Source: Ailanthus altissimus
Taxonomy: Eukaryota; Streptophyta; Magnoliopsida; Sapindales; Simaroubaceae
DNA: 64,000 nucleotides
Reading direction: 5' to 3'
Assembly (NCBI GenBank): GCA_946807835.1
Contig: OX327693.1
Coordinates: 1,071,501 to 1,135,500, forward strand
Shown here: piece after piece, positions 51,286 to 63,474 of the stretch
Layout: the number at the start of each line of letters is the position of its first letter
Position numbering within the stretch: position 1 is the stretch's first letter
The notes under the pieces: generated by a model
What the model was told of the DNA's origin: nothing
Databases searched by the model: none
What the model saw: only the letters and a program-made list of their open reading frames with translations
Translations under genes and position numbers: made by a program

Positions 51286-51929
51286 ATTTCAAACAAAATG
51301 AATTAAAAAATGTAAAAATCCCAAAAAGTAAACACACAATCAACAATAATAATAGTACAGATTAATCTAGCAACATTTTTACTGTAATTTACTATATATA
51401 ATAAATTTGTAAGCAGAATTGTTGGCAATTACATTTTGGTTATATATATTTTTAGAACAAGAAGAAAAGTAAATGTTAAAATTTGTGTTTCCAACCTTAT
51501 CTTAAGTGGTTATCCTAAAAAAGAGTAGTGCTTTAGCACCCCGACAGAAACATAACTATATATAGTATTTTACTTCTTGCAAACCAAGTTTCGTAAACTT
51601 TAAAAAAACAAATGTGTATTTGCAATTAATTGTTAAGAGTAACAGTTATTGCTAGCTCAATGCAAGGGCAAAATGTTTTAAATTAACTACAAGAATTTTT
51701 CTAAATCAAATAATAATTCTATAAGTCAAATTTTGGATTGTTAAGGAAAGCTAGAATAAGTAGTCAATTATCATTGATTATGTATTTCCTATTTAGCCTA
51801 GAATCCTTTCTTTCCAAAATACGCCAATGATTATACTTTTGTTGTATGATAGATTTTAATTTTTAAGTCTATTTTAGATTTTTCTTTCTTGTGAACTCTT
51901 ATTTCAATTAAAAATACGATTTTTAAAGG

Positions 51930-52075
51930 TGTTTTAGAACTTATATAAATCCTTATATAGTCCTTAGATTGATCAAACTTTAAAAAACATTAAGAGAGAG
52001 AAAGAATACAGAATTAGAGAGTATTTGAGTTCCAAGTACGCAAGAGATTTAAGGAGCATTTGAGTACTATATATG
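51930..52075 (+). mobile_element. LTR fragment cut off by element C
   Basis: The stretch from CTTATATAAATCC through CCTTAGATTGATCAAAC to GAGTACTATATATG matches 50890-51020, the middle of an LTR of this family. It is interrupted exactly where element C's 5' LTR starts at 52076. Confidence 0.5.
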
Positions 52076-54602
52076 TGTTAAAAATTGGCGATTCAAAATC
52101 AAAAGTGAGTTTTAATTTTGAGTTTGAGTCCAATGAAGAGTCAACAAGAAATTTAGTACGTAAAGGTCGTGTTAGGAAGGAGCAAAACGAAAAGTCAAAA
52201 GAAAGAAACTGTTCATGCAGTGAGTAGCGTTCAAGCAATGGACACTGTTTATAGCTACTGTTCATGCAGCATTACTCATATGGTAACTTATGGGTATTTT
52301 CTATTTTGGCTCAATTTACTTCTTTAAGTGGAATTTATACTTTTACAAGTGAAGACTCTTTTTATAACTAGGTTTAGGGTTTCTAGAATTTGTATTAACA
52401 TGATATAAACCCTTTTAACTCATTGTAATTGATATCAAGCATCAAAAGTAACAAGAGAGAAAATAAAGAGTTTAGGATACACTTTAGTGATTTAAGTGCA
52501 CAAAAAAGTGTTGTATAGATCATTGGGGCTCTTAGAAATTTGGGTATTCCTAGTAATCTCTCGTGGCGATTTTTTGTGTACAAAGAACTAGAATAAAAGA
52601 AGTTAGGATCCTTAATCCACTATGGACGTAGATGGTTCTTCTTAACCACGTATATAAGTTTGTGCTTTCTTTGGTGTGTGATTAATTTTCTCCTTGCTCA
52701 TGTGATCTTTACTTTTCTTGGTTACTTATAAGTATGAAACGTTCGCAAGGTACCAAGGATTTCTTAAGTGTACATAAAAAATTTACAACAAACTATTATC
52801 TGAGTAAGGTTTGGTTCAAACTATAGCTCTCACAGATATAAAATAGAGAAGTTTAATAGGTAGAACAATTTTAATCTATGAAAAGTGAAGATGATAGCTC
52901 TAGTGGTGAGCCAAGGGTTAAACTCAGTCATTTAGAAAACTGAAGTAACAACAAGTAAAGAAAAGAAGTCAGTAAAACCTAGTGGCTTAGATAAGGAAAC
53001 CATTCAGAAAGTAGCCTATAATAAAATAGTACTATCCTTAATATATTATTTGTATGTGAAGAAGAGATTATATCAGTTGGCTATGATTGAGAGAACATTT
53101 ATGAGTGACCATATTGACACCATTAATAAGATTGTCATTGATTTTGAGACGATAGATTTCAAGATCTAAGATGAAGATAAGGCTATTATCTTGTTGTGCT
53201 ATCTTTCTTTAAGTTATAAGCACTTTGTACATTCATGTATGGAATGGAGACTTTAATGATAAGTGATGATAAAGCCTCATTGAACTATAAAGAAGAGATT
53301 ATATTAGTTGGCTATGATTGAGAAAACTTTCATGAGCAACCACATTGACACAATTAATAAGATTGTCATTGATATTAAGACAATAGATATCAAGATCCAA
53401 GATGAAGACAAGGTTATTATCTTGTTGTGCTCTCTTTCTTAAAGTTATAAGAACTTTGTGGACACACTCATATATAGAAGATAAACTTTAATGATAAGTG
53501 ATGATAAAGCCTCATTGAACTCTAAAGAAAATGAGAAAAGATCGTAATTTAAAATGCAACGGGGTTAGCTGCAAGAGAAAGAGATGGTAAAAAAATCAAT
53601 GAGGTAGATCTAAAAGGGACACTTGAAGACAGATTCCTTTAAAAAAAAGGCAAAAAAATGAGGAGGGGTTGCAATAGTCTGTGATGAAGACTTAGAATTG
53701 CATTGTCTTTAGTAGCTTCTAGTGAGAAACATGTTAGTAGATGGATAGTTGATTCTAGGTGTAGTTACAACGTGTGTCCCAAAAGATCATTATTTACCAA
53801 CTACAAATTTATTAGGGGAAAGAAAATACTAATAGGAAATGACATGACTTGTAGCGTCATGGGGATTGGTAGTGTTAAGGTAAGGATGTATGGTGGGGAG
53901 ACTATAGAATTACATGGACTTAAGCATGTTCCTGAAGTTAAGAGAAATTTGATATCCTTAAGAATTTGGATCAAGAGGGATATTCAGTTATAGCAAAAAG
54001 AAAAAAAGAATACTGGAGATATGGAAAGAATCTATAATGATGAGAGGTGAGAGGCATAAGGAGTTGTATGTGCTTATTAACAATATTGTAGGGCCGTAAC
54101 ATAGTGCTATTGGAGGGATGCTTATCAAATGGCAACATTGAAGTTTTGCTCACTATGGTGATAGGGGTCAAAAGAGAATGCATGATAAGGATACTGCTAG
54201 GTATTGTAATGGTAACAAGAATGGCACTGAAAATCATAATGGGAAGGGTATTCAAAGGAAGATGTACTCGTATTTTTGAAGACCATGGTCAGGAGCCTTA
54301 AGAGGAGTTAATTCTGGATAGAGACTTAACTAGTATTAACACTAAATGATAGAGCGTTAGAGTAAATGGATCTAGTAATGCTTGTTATAAGGATTTTAAA
54401 TAAAGAACATATTTGTTAGAAATTGGTGATTTGAAATACAAGATGAGTTTTAATTTTGAGTTAGAGATTAATGATGAGTCAGTAAAAAGTCTAGTACATA
54501 AAAATCGTGCTAGGAATGAGTAAAATGAAAAGCTAGAAGTAAGGAACTGTTCACACGTGGGGATACTGTTCACATAAAAGATTCTATTCATGAGTTGATT
54601 AT
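52076..54602 (+). mobile_element. Gag-only LTR element (copia type), copy C
   Basis: The 5' LTR is 52076-52790 (TGTTAAAAATTGGCGATTC ... TTTACAACA), followed by a degenerate primer site. The truncated 3' LTR starts at 54414 (TGTTAGAAATTGGTGATTTG). Internal order is as in copy B: gag remnants (IEKFNR...NNFNL near 52850), protease start (WIVDSRCSYNVCP, 53740), then a short tail with the GACTTAACTAG...AAATGATAGAG phrase also seen in copy B. Integrase and reverse transcriptase are absent, as in B. It is more decayed than B. Confidence 0.82.
53059..53523. repeat. 231-bp tandem duplication within gag of element C
   Basis: 53059-53289 and 53290-53523 both read from AAGAAGAGATTATAT through TTGGCTATGATTGAGA and TTATCTTGTTGTGCT to AAAGCCTCATTGAACT. 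The duplicated part is the LYQLAMIERTFMSDHID portion of gag. The units differ by many substitutions, so the duplication is old. Confidence 0.85.
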
Positions 54603-54864
54603 GTTGAATTTTGAGAATAAGAAGAAAACTAAATAGCAAAAATTCACAACAATTTTATAAGAGTGTTGATAAATCATTTGAAAAATTATATATAAAATTT
54701 TGAGAATAAGAAGAAAACTAAATATCAAAATTTTCGTTTCTAGCCTTATTTAAGTGGTTATGTACCAAAAGAGTATTACTCTGGCACTACGATAGAGATA
54801 TAATTATATACAGTATTTTACTTCTTGCAAACCAAATTCTTCAAACTTCTTTAAAAATTGTGTA
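54603..54864. repeat. Block shared with 51400-51620
   Basis: The stretch with AAGTGGTTATGTACC...GTATTTTACTTCTTGCAAACCAA matches 51490-51590. Thus DNA flanking duplication unit 2 on its left is itself duplicated about 3.2 kb upstream. The phrase GAGAATAAGAAGAAAACTAA is also repeated at 54615 and 54706. Confidence 0.65.
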
Positions 54865-55594
54865 TTTACATTACTTAAAAGTATTTTAGTAGCTCCATTT
54901 CTTAGGATTGTATTGTACTGAATGATGCCATGCATACAAATTTGTTATACAAAACATACTGATGTCGCATCACCTGTCATTTAATTTTAAGAATTGACTG
55001 TTGTTATAACTTTATATTGATAAAATAACAAAATTAATTATTACTTAATATATGACTGCTATTAATTAGCAATACTTTAATTGTTATATATGGATTTTGT
55101 ATCTTAAATGCGTGAACTTAGTTTTAGTTCTGATAAATATTTTGGCAGGTGTAAATAAGAGTAGAGTGTGAGTAGAAACCAAATATAATTTTTCTCATCC
55201 CAATAAGTAGATCACTCAAACTGCTGGCATTAATTCTTTGTGATTTGATCAATCGAATTGTTTTTGTTAGGAAATGGCATTCAATTAAGTTTTCAGCTGT
55301 AATACCAAAATGTAGTTTAAGTTATCAACCATTCAACGGGCACAAAATTTTTAGCATAAGCCAAATATTATAAATAGTAATCATCGCTAATTAATCATAT
55401 TTCGTGCTATATATTATAAGAATACCCATAATAGGGATTGCGAATTCTGATAATAGTATTTGCAAGGCCAGAGCTCAAGTGAAAGGGCAACGCTACAAGT
55501 TCAAGCATAAAAACCTAGGTATACCAATATCTTGTATGCTTACTATCAATATAACTATATTTGTAATGCAATTAAGCATCAATTACTTTTCATT

Positions 55595-57187
55595 CTACAA
55601 GCAACTGGTGGGCTGAACTAAGCCAGAAGCAGATCCATCAGCATGGCTACATGATGCTTCAGCTGGTTGATTCTTATAAGTAAGTTTTACTTTTTTCAAT
55701 ATTATCCTGGAGCATGGATACGTTGAACTACAATCAAATTTCACAGCTACTTTAGTAGCTGATGTTCCATGAACATCCTCATACGTTACATCGCTAATTT
55801 TAACTCCTGAAACCTGTTAAAAAGAGGATAAGAAACGCATAGAATTGACATAATTTGCAATAAAATATTACATAATTTTTAGTAAAGTCTCTTATGATAT
55901 TGTACCTTTTCAGGGCAACCTTTATTGTCGGGGCAGTAATTTTGATCGATTATGATGGGATTTTGGACATTATTCATGACTGCATGTTGGAAAAGAATGT
56001 TCTTGACAAAGCCATTGCTTGGTCTCCCCCAACACTTAATTCTAAGTCCATTTTGAGTGCTTGTAAATGTAACAGTTTTAACTGTTACATTTTGAACTCC
56101 AGCCTCGTTTATTTCCTTCCCCAAACTTCCAATGCTGCAATAGATCACTAAATTATTGTAAATACTAGTACAAGTACAATATTGATAAATTGAAATGACA
56201 ATAATTGAGATAAGACATTTCTTTATTAACCTGATTCCATGGCCTGGACCACATGCAACATTTTCGATCCATAAATTAGTGGTTCCAGGGCCAATGGAGA
56301 CACAGTCATCTCCTGTAGAGATTCTTGAGTTCAAGATTGTGACACCACTTGACGATTGAACCTGGATGCCATCGGTGTTGGGGCTGTTGCCTGAGGCTGA
56401 GACCTTGACGCCTTGCAATTTCACGTTGTTGCAACCATTGAAAACAATGTGGTAAAGTTGGCTGTTTACCGATGCTAATCCATTGATCACAATGTTGTTG
56501 GAATTGGAAAAGCGTATGGACTGTAGAAAACACAGCAAAAGCTCCAATTAGTATAATTTTCCAAGGAAAAAAAGCAATTAGCATGGCATTAAACACAAAG
56601 CATAACATGTGGACGTAAGTGACTCGAAACTGCAAAACCCTAACATATTTGGAAAATTAGGATCCTTATTGAGGAGGAAAGGACATAACTATCCATAAAA
56701 CAAGGGACAAGTTGGACATTTAACATACCGTAACACCTCTAGGACAATTTTTGCCGGAGTTCTTACATGCCCACAAGCCAGTCCCTTGACCATCAAGTAT
56801 GCCACCGTTAATGGTAACTCCATTAACATGCTTAAAGAAAAGCCAGTTCCCAGCATTTCCAATTACTCGATAATCCGAGGGAGCAACGATGGTACCATCA
56901 ATAAGTATAGTAATACGCTTGTTCTTGCATTGGCTTCCTTCAAACACAGCATTGCGTAGCAAGAACCTGCCACTTGGCACATAAATTGTTGCCGCAGTCA
57001 TTGAGCCACAGGCTTTAGCCCATGCGGAGAGAAACGCTTTTGCTGAGTCAATTTTGCCGTCGGGTTTGGCTCCTAAGCTTACAACATTGTATGTCATAGG
57101 AGCTGCTAAAGATGAAGTGAAGAAGAAATCTACGGGTAGAATAATTGGGAGAAGAAGAACTAGAACACAGCTCATTTTGCTTGCCAT
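55595..57187 (-). CDS. Polygalacturonase (GH28), four exons, intact paralogue
   Basis: Same reaction and structure as the gene at 35552-37142. Exons are 56729-57187, 56231-56520, 55906-56134 and 55595-55813, identical in length to copy 1 (459, 290, 229 and 219 bases), with introns of 208, 96 and 92 bp. The 398-residue frame is open. The signal peptide and GH28 motifs NTDGI, GDDC, CGPGHG and RIK are conserved. Differences include NTDGIQV for NTDGIHV, RIKCW for RIKSW, and charge changes in the last exon (LKKVKL for LEDVKL). The active-site residues are unchanged, so I expect an active enzyme, possibly with a different expression pattern. Confidence 0.92.
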
Positions 57188-57288
57188 TGTTGTTTCTGAT
57201 ATAGAGAGAGTTTGAGAAGTTGATAAGTTAAAGAACAAGAAGAAGAAGTAGTGGTGATGATGGAGTTGAAACGATTGAGATCAAGGGG

Positions 57289-57296
57289 GATTTATA
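57289..57296 (-). promoter_or_regulatory. Altered TATA box of polygalacturonase copy 2
   Basis: The minus strand reads CCTATAAATCCCCC, so the element is TATAAATC where copy 1 has TATAAATA, at the same distance from the ATG. The upstream GATTGAGATCAAGGGG is present once, not twice. Confidence 0.5.
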
Positions 57297-57865
57297 GGAT
57301 TTTGAAAATGGATTGGACATTATTATTGAACTGTTATGTGCACAAACCACGCCTTTTTCTTTAAAGGTAATTACACAGGAATATTTATAAAAAATACAGA
57401 GATAATATCCATGTTATGTACATTAAATTCCGTGATAGAAAATCGTCGAAGAATATTCATTTACGAGAGCATTTGTTTTGTAGTTTCAGTTAAAATTCAA
57501 GGGCAAATTTGGAAGAGGAGGGTACTTGTTGCAACGTGGGTTTAAACGTGACATGTGGAGGAGAATAAGGAGAAGAAATCGGCGGTAAATGTTATTTTTC
57601 TTTTTAAAAAAATCAGTAAACTAAAGGACTTGCTGAATCTTTTAACGTATTCCATGCAATATTGCCTTTGATAACCATGTTGTCCGATCACTTTCCAAAC
57701 TATACATATGAAATTATTGTAAGACAATACCCATTAGAAAATATAAAGTAATTTATAATTAATAACAAACATATCTAATTAAACTAATATTTAATAATGA
57801 AGGAAGAATCCAAGTATTCCCAAGAAATGAATCACATTGGTGAACACAAAACCTTTTTTTAGTAT

Positions 57866-58436
57866 GGTCTTACCATCGTTGTTCGATGATGTCGAAAAAT
57901 GTGAATTTAATTTTTCATGTCAACTTCTAATAAGGCACGCCGCAATTTTGCATGTTAAATGATATTAATAGTACTTCCACTGTAAATATTGTGTTGATCA
58001 CGTGAAGAATCTTTCAATTTGGCTATAATGAAAATTCTTGACCTAGTCCATGAATTCAACACCATGTGAAGATGCATTGATAACGGTGTTACAAGATTTA
58101 TTGTCCATGGGCACATAGAATTTGAATTATTTGCTCCATCTGGTTATGAACCTTCTAGCCCCTTTCACTTTTATAGAACTATAAATTCATACAAATGCTT
58201 ATTTCATTTGTTTCAGGTAATATAGGTAATATTTGTTTGTGGATCATAGCATGTGATTTGTTTTGACATTTATTTTTCTTGTAGAGAATAAATTAGGCAC
58301 AAAGTACATAATATTCAATGTTCAACTATATCTAATATATCTGGTTGGGGAAACTCTGTATTCAGTGCATGATTGTCAACATCAATCATTTGCTTTAAGA
58401 AAAATAAAATCATAACGTTGATAAACTATAAAAATT
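57866..58436. repeat. Upstream block of polygalacturonase copy 2
   Basis: Single copy of the block that is tandemly duplicated at 37843-38966 in unit 1, with the same GTTGATCACGTGAAG and AACACCATGTGAAGATGC phrases. Confidence 0.8.
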
Positions 58437-58715
58437 AAATAACATTTCTTTTTATCTAATAAATGTACTGTAAATTCTAATATAAATATATAATACTAAA
58501 TTACATAGATGTTTGTAAGTCATATCTCTAAACGACAATATAATTCTAGGGTATTTAATAAATATTAAATTCATATAAACAAACAAAAAAACTTGATTTT
58601 GTTTTTGTGTGGAAACCCTTATAAATATATTTTTCATTTTTAAATTAATGTCAAAATATAAAAATAAAAGTATTTATAATAAAAAATTATTTTTTATAAT
58701 TAATCATACATTATA

Positions 58716-59800
58716 GGATAAAGGACATTTTGACCATAAGAATTGTAAAAAGAACAGTTTAGTTACTCTATTTTTAAAAATATACATTTGCACACTTCTC
58801 CTTTAGTAACTAATGTTTGACTTAGTTTGATTTAATGAACATGAGAATAATTACGTTCATTTACCATCATTTAAACAAAGTCATGACATAGAGAAGTGAG
58901 GTTCTCGCAGATTATGAAATAAAAAAATTTGTTCTCGAGTCAAAGCCCAGTATCAAAGAAAACAAAATCCCTAAAAATAAATTTGGCTCTATTTTTGACT
59001 AAATATTTCGTCTTCCATTCTCTCTGTCGCTCGATTCCCAAATCATATAATCTTTATCTTCTCTCCCTTACACAAATTTCTAAAAATAAACTATTTGACC
59101 TAGCATAGGGTTTAACTAAATGAATTTTTCATTATCCTATTAATTACTTAATTACCATAGGATCCACACCCCATTTTCCAAACCAAAATAAAATTAAAAT
59201 CTATTGCTTGCTCAATCGACGCAATAGCTATCTTATATTCTGAATTGTGTTCAATTTATATGACATAATTGTTTATGCACATGTATAGGTTCCCAGGCAT
59301 TTTAGATTTTGCGAATACCGTGAAGCCTTTTATGCTACAGTTAAAGCTAAAGCAAGAAACGAAGCAATAGAGAATGAGTGAACGGTGGGATGATTCTTTA
59401 TCGGTGAAAAAAAGTGTGTTAACTTATTATGCAGTATAATTTGGTAGTGTTATTGTATATTGTGAGAAGCAATAGTATATGATGAATGTATAGCACATAT
59501 GTCAGTGTAGCAAGTTCCTAATCAAGGACTTGATTAATTAATTAATAATATTTTTTTATTTGTCAATAGGGGGACAAAATCTTCAAAATTCACACACTCA
59601 AAGTGGCTGGGTCAAAATGGTAATTGCATGCTTTAATTAGTATTTTCTGTAAAATCAAATGAAGTTAAAAGTCATTCACTAACGACGGGGTATAATTTGA
59701 TATTTTTAAAATAAGGTGACGATATAATTTGATATTTTTAAAATAAGGTGACGAACCGTCAATTTCACTAAATCTTGAGGGGTCAAAATACCCTTTTCCC
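58716..59800. mobile_element. Mutator-like (MULE) non-autonomous element, unit 2 only
   Basis: It is flanked by the perfect 9-bp direct repeat TACATTATA (58707-58715 and 59801-59809), the length typical of Mutator-like elements. The left end is GGATAAAGGACATTTTGACC, and the right end in reverse complement is GGGAAAAGGGTATTTTGACC. Unit 1 shows the empty site near 40002 (TACGTTAT). Near the right end AATTTGATATTTTTAAAATA is repeated twice. The interior has no transposase. It holds a pyrimidine-rich leader-like stretch (58990-59090) and an exon-like frame near 59300-59380 with the phrase FCEYREAFYATVKAKARNEA, preceded by an AG acceptor, which suggests captured gene sequence. Confidence 0.8.
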
Positions 59801-60009
59801 TACATTATAATTAATTTTTGCTTTAAGGATAAGAAACTTTCATTCAAGAATAGACTTGAGGATTGTGGTCCTCTACAACAAGAGTATTAAACTAAGATAG
59901 AATAGAACTCATCGACAGAAAATCCTAAAAGCAAGAAAGAGCCACAACCATATTAGAACTGCGCGGTGAAAAATATGATTTGGCTACTATGAAAAGAAAA
60001 AAGCAAAAA

Positions 60010-60540
60010 ATTTAGTTCCTGAATGACCTAACCGTATTCGGAGTTGGACTCAATATTGTCTATAATATCTTTAGCACACCTTGAGAATCGGAAGCAATCT
60101 CCACCATCGAAAATCCCCAATAGCAGCTACAGGATTTCGAATTTAATTGCCAGAGCTTTGGCAATCTCAAGGGAGAGGGACTGAAAGAGAAGAAAGACAC
60201 CTGAAAAGATCACAAAGCCACTGCTATCATGGCATACAAACCCTAGACAGTTCTACCTCTTGGTAAGTCAGTGGCTGTATCTGAATTCAATTTAACGGAT
60301 CCAATAGCAGGGAGCGAACAGCTTGAAGAAGGATGCCTGATATTGTTATTCACCAGCACTTGAGCCTGTTGGAACTCTCTCAGAAAGTCTTTGGACCATT
60401 TCAATACTATGGTGGGATCAATTGAGCCGCTGTTATGAACCATCAGTTCCGAGCATGCCAAATACGCCATAGAATCACCAGGGAAAGCTCCAAATCTTCC
60501 TGAGATAACAGCTTCAGCCAGCTAACAAAAATGCCAACCA
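60010..60540 (-). pseudogene. Plant LINE / RVT_3-type RNase H fragment
   Basis: The minus strand reads like the RNase H domain at the end of plant non-LTR retrotransposon polyproteins and related RVT_3 proteins: SVKLNSDTATDLPRGRTV (first catalytic Asp in VKLNSD), a frameshifted middle, then FSMVEIASDSQGVLKIL (second Asp in the ESDS-like motif). Upstream 60243-60470 is open, with WSKDFLREFQQA, the usual preceding linker. A stop follows RGRTV. Unit 1 lacks this segment, so it inserted or survived only in unit 2. Confidence 0.7.
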
Positions 60541-62640
60541 TTATAGATGATTCGCTATCGTTTAAATCCTGCCAGAACTCACACCAATTAATTTATTATT
60601 AACAATTGTTATAACGAAAAATAATTTGAGTGGGATTAATATAATTGTATTAGTTTTTTGTTGAAAGTATAATGCATTTTTTAGAATTATTTAAAAAATG
60701 TCAAATAAAATAATTGTATTATTTAGAAAAATATAGGAGGAAAATAAAACATTATCTAGAAAAAAATTTGTAATAAGTCAAATATTAAAGTGTTAATTGA
60801 GATATCCATAGAGTGTATAAATGGTGGAGGTTGTTTATGTAAGTCTGTTATGACATGTATAAATAGGGGTAAAGATATAACAATATAAATGATCACAACC
60901 ATTATATTAAAAATGTATGTCTCAAGGGTTTCAATCCATATTCTCCTGCGTATCAACTAAATATTATAACTGTCCTTCAAACATCATACTTTATTATAAA
61001 AATACACTTTATCAAATAATCAATCACTTTAATCCATAACTCAATTTACTACCCAAACACCATCTCAAATACAAAAATTACCTAACAATAGTATCACACC
61101 CTAAAATTTTCTATTAGTGGTACTAGAGCCCCAAACTTCTAACATTTTCCTAAGGAACATATATAGATGAAAACTAATTTTTAAGTAGTGAATAATAATA
61201 ATAATAACATTACAAATTAATTCTAAAAAGTGAAAAACTATATTCATAATAAAAGATATATTTTCCATCAAAATATTCATAAAATAAAATTTTAAAATAC
61301 TTCACTTGATAGAAAATTATTTTTTTACTTAACAAATTTAGTAATAAATGTCACTTGGGAGTGTGATTATAATTTTACTTTATTTTCATAATGAAAAAAT
61401 TGACTAGGTAATAGAAAAATAAACTTCTTATCATTACTTATTAATTTTACTATTTTATATTTCTTAACAAAGTAATTTAGAAATTGCAGAAAAAAAAAAC
61501 AAAAATTCATGATCATAATGAGTTTCTAAATTAGATCATTAAGTTTTTTTGTTGTTAGTTATTTGAATTGAAATTTATTTAGAAGACTTTTTATTTATTG
61601 TTATTATTAATATCATCATCATTATACTACCAACACCTATTTAATTTATGTGTAATTATCAATCTAATTAATACATAGAATGTGTATATACAAATATTAA
61701 TATTTATTGAACCTCTCTAATTTGGGACCTCTACAGTTAATTATCTTTTTACTTTTGTGTTATTCTAATTATTCAATTCACCATTCGTCCTTTTACAAAA
61801 AAAATATTTTAATACTAGTATTTATTCTTGTATGTGAAGGATTGGATTCACAAACAAGACTGATTTTTTAGGGTTGTACTTTTTATTGTCTGAATTAATA
61901 TTTTTTTCATGAGTAATGATGATTAATCATCTATTTATGCAGAGCATGAATTTGTCTCATTTTTAAAATATGCAATACCATGAAGCATAATTAGATTTAA
62001 ACTATAATTAGCGTATTTCATGCCCTTATTAATATATTCGTCCTTTAAGTGGGAGGTGGCAGCTTTATTGGAAGCCTTTCTTCATATGAATTCATAACTG
62101 ATAATTAAAATTGAAAAAAAGTTCATAATTTATCTATTTTCATTTTTCTGTGACGTCCACAACTCGTTTATAAAATCCGTAAGGTAACTTATTCGGTTTA
62201 CCCATATCTAAAAGCTGGGTCTAATCATGAAGCTAATCTTGGCTCATATCTTCCACTAATTAGACTATCCCTATTTCAGCTCATTTATCAAATCCAAAAG
62301 AACATTAATCCAGTTAAATTGTAGGCTGGTTGGGCCTATAGAAAATAGTTCCAACATTTACAAACCAACTGTTGAAAATGGAGGTTACTTGATGATTTTA
62401 CGTGTAATTTTTATAATACATGTCAAGAGTTTCAATCTCTACACATTTTTGTAATTTATTTAATTAGGGATAAAATGATAAGATTATATTAAAAAAATTC
62501 AAAAATTGATGAAAAATTCTAAATATTAAAAAAAAATTGATTAGTTTTAAAACTATTAGAAATAATGAATAATTGACTCAAACCTTAGGGAATAAACAAG
62601 TAATAACTCATATTATTATATCAGTTTCTATGTGTGGTAT
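60541..62640. other. Non-coding part of duplication unit 2
   Basis: A/T-rich DNA homologous to 41620-42378 plus 45427-46690 of unit 1. Short open frames such as 60756-60956 have no recognised motif. Confidence 0.6.
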
Positions 62641-62749
62641 TAATTTTTTATAACTTATACTTTAGTTAATTAAAATTCATTATTTTAAAGTAATAACTAT
62701 GTACTTGTTTAATTTATATATATGTTGATAATTTGTGCTTTGATACCAT

Positions 62750-63474
62750 TGTTGATGTTGAAGTGGAAGCACACAAATAAATAAAAAAATCACCCAAACA
62801 ATATAATAATAAATAACAAGTTACTAAAAAATAAATAGAGAAAGAGGTAGAAGAAGAATATATAAAGAATTACGTGATTCGACAACTTGCCTACGTTTAC
62901 GGCGGATCAAGATCACATTCTTCTTTTATTATGAATCACAAGGCACTCACAAAGTATGCATTTTACAAGAAAGATCACAAAGAAAACTCTCTCTCTTACT
63001 CTAGGGATTTTCTCTCACAAAGAACTACTAAGATCTCTTGTTTATCACAAAGATTGTCAATATGTATTTACAAGCCAATTGATAGCTTTTATATAGGCTT
63101 TGAGACGACTTAAGTTTACCCTATACGTGTGAGAGTCGTATTAAAAAGTCCTAAAACGAGTAGGAGACGAAATAAGGAAGTTTCCTTATTTCAGGATACT
63201 GTTCCCGTCTCCAGCGCTGTGGCGCTGGAATCTTGTCGTTGCAGCGCTGGCCTCCTAGCGCCACGGCTCTCAGGTTCTATTCTGGGCGCCGCGGCGCCCG
63301 CGCTTGGTGCGCCCTTCTTCATTTTTTACCTCCTTTTGGGTCCGTCTTCTATTCGTGCGCACCCTACGCACTTGGCTTGATCCCTAAATCATATTCCGAT
63401 AATTTTTAATCAATAATCTCACAAATCTCCTCTTTGATTCAAAATCATGCACTTAGTAACTTAATATCTCAACA
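62750..63474 (-). mobile_element. LTR (725 bp) of the gag-only element family, with GC-rich hairpins
   Basis: It starts TGTTGATGTTGAAG and ends ATCTCAACA on the plus strand. Beside its left end the minus strand reads TGGTATCAAAGC, a tRNA-iMet primer site, so this is a minus-strand 5' LTR. It has the family landmark ACGTGATTCGACAAC...GGCGGATC. An exceptional GC-rich patch (63205-63316) contains the 16-bp perfect palindrome GGGCGCCGCGGCGCCC (63284-63299) and CCAGCGC...GCGCTGG (63211-63228). Two plus-strand open frames at 62874-63380 are shadows of this LTR. Confidence 0.78.

Larger units (their letters stand above)
54865..62640. repeat. Segmental duplication unit 2 (polygalacturonase unit)
   Basis: Homologous to 34510-46690 in the same orientation, offset by about 20.0 kb at the genes. 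It is shorter because it lacks the gag-only element, the unit 1 MITE and the duplicated upstream block, but it carries a Mutator-like element and a LINE fragment that unit 1 lacks. Confidence 0.85.

Noticed and set aside
62874..63380. Two plus-strand open frames in a GC-rich patch, looking like a small gene
   Set aside because: They lie inside a minus-strand LTR with clear ends and primer site, and have no protein motif.
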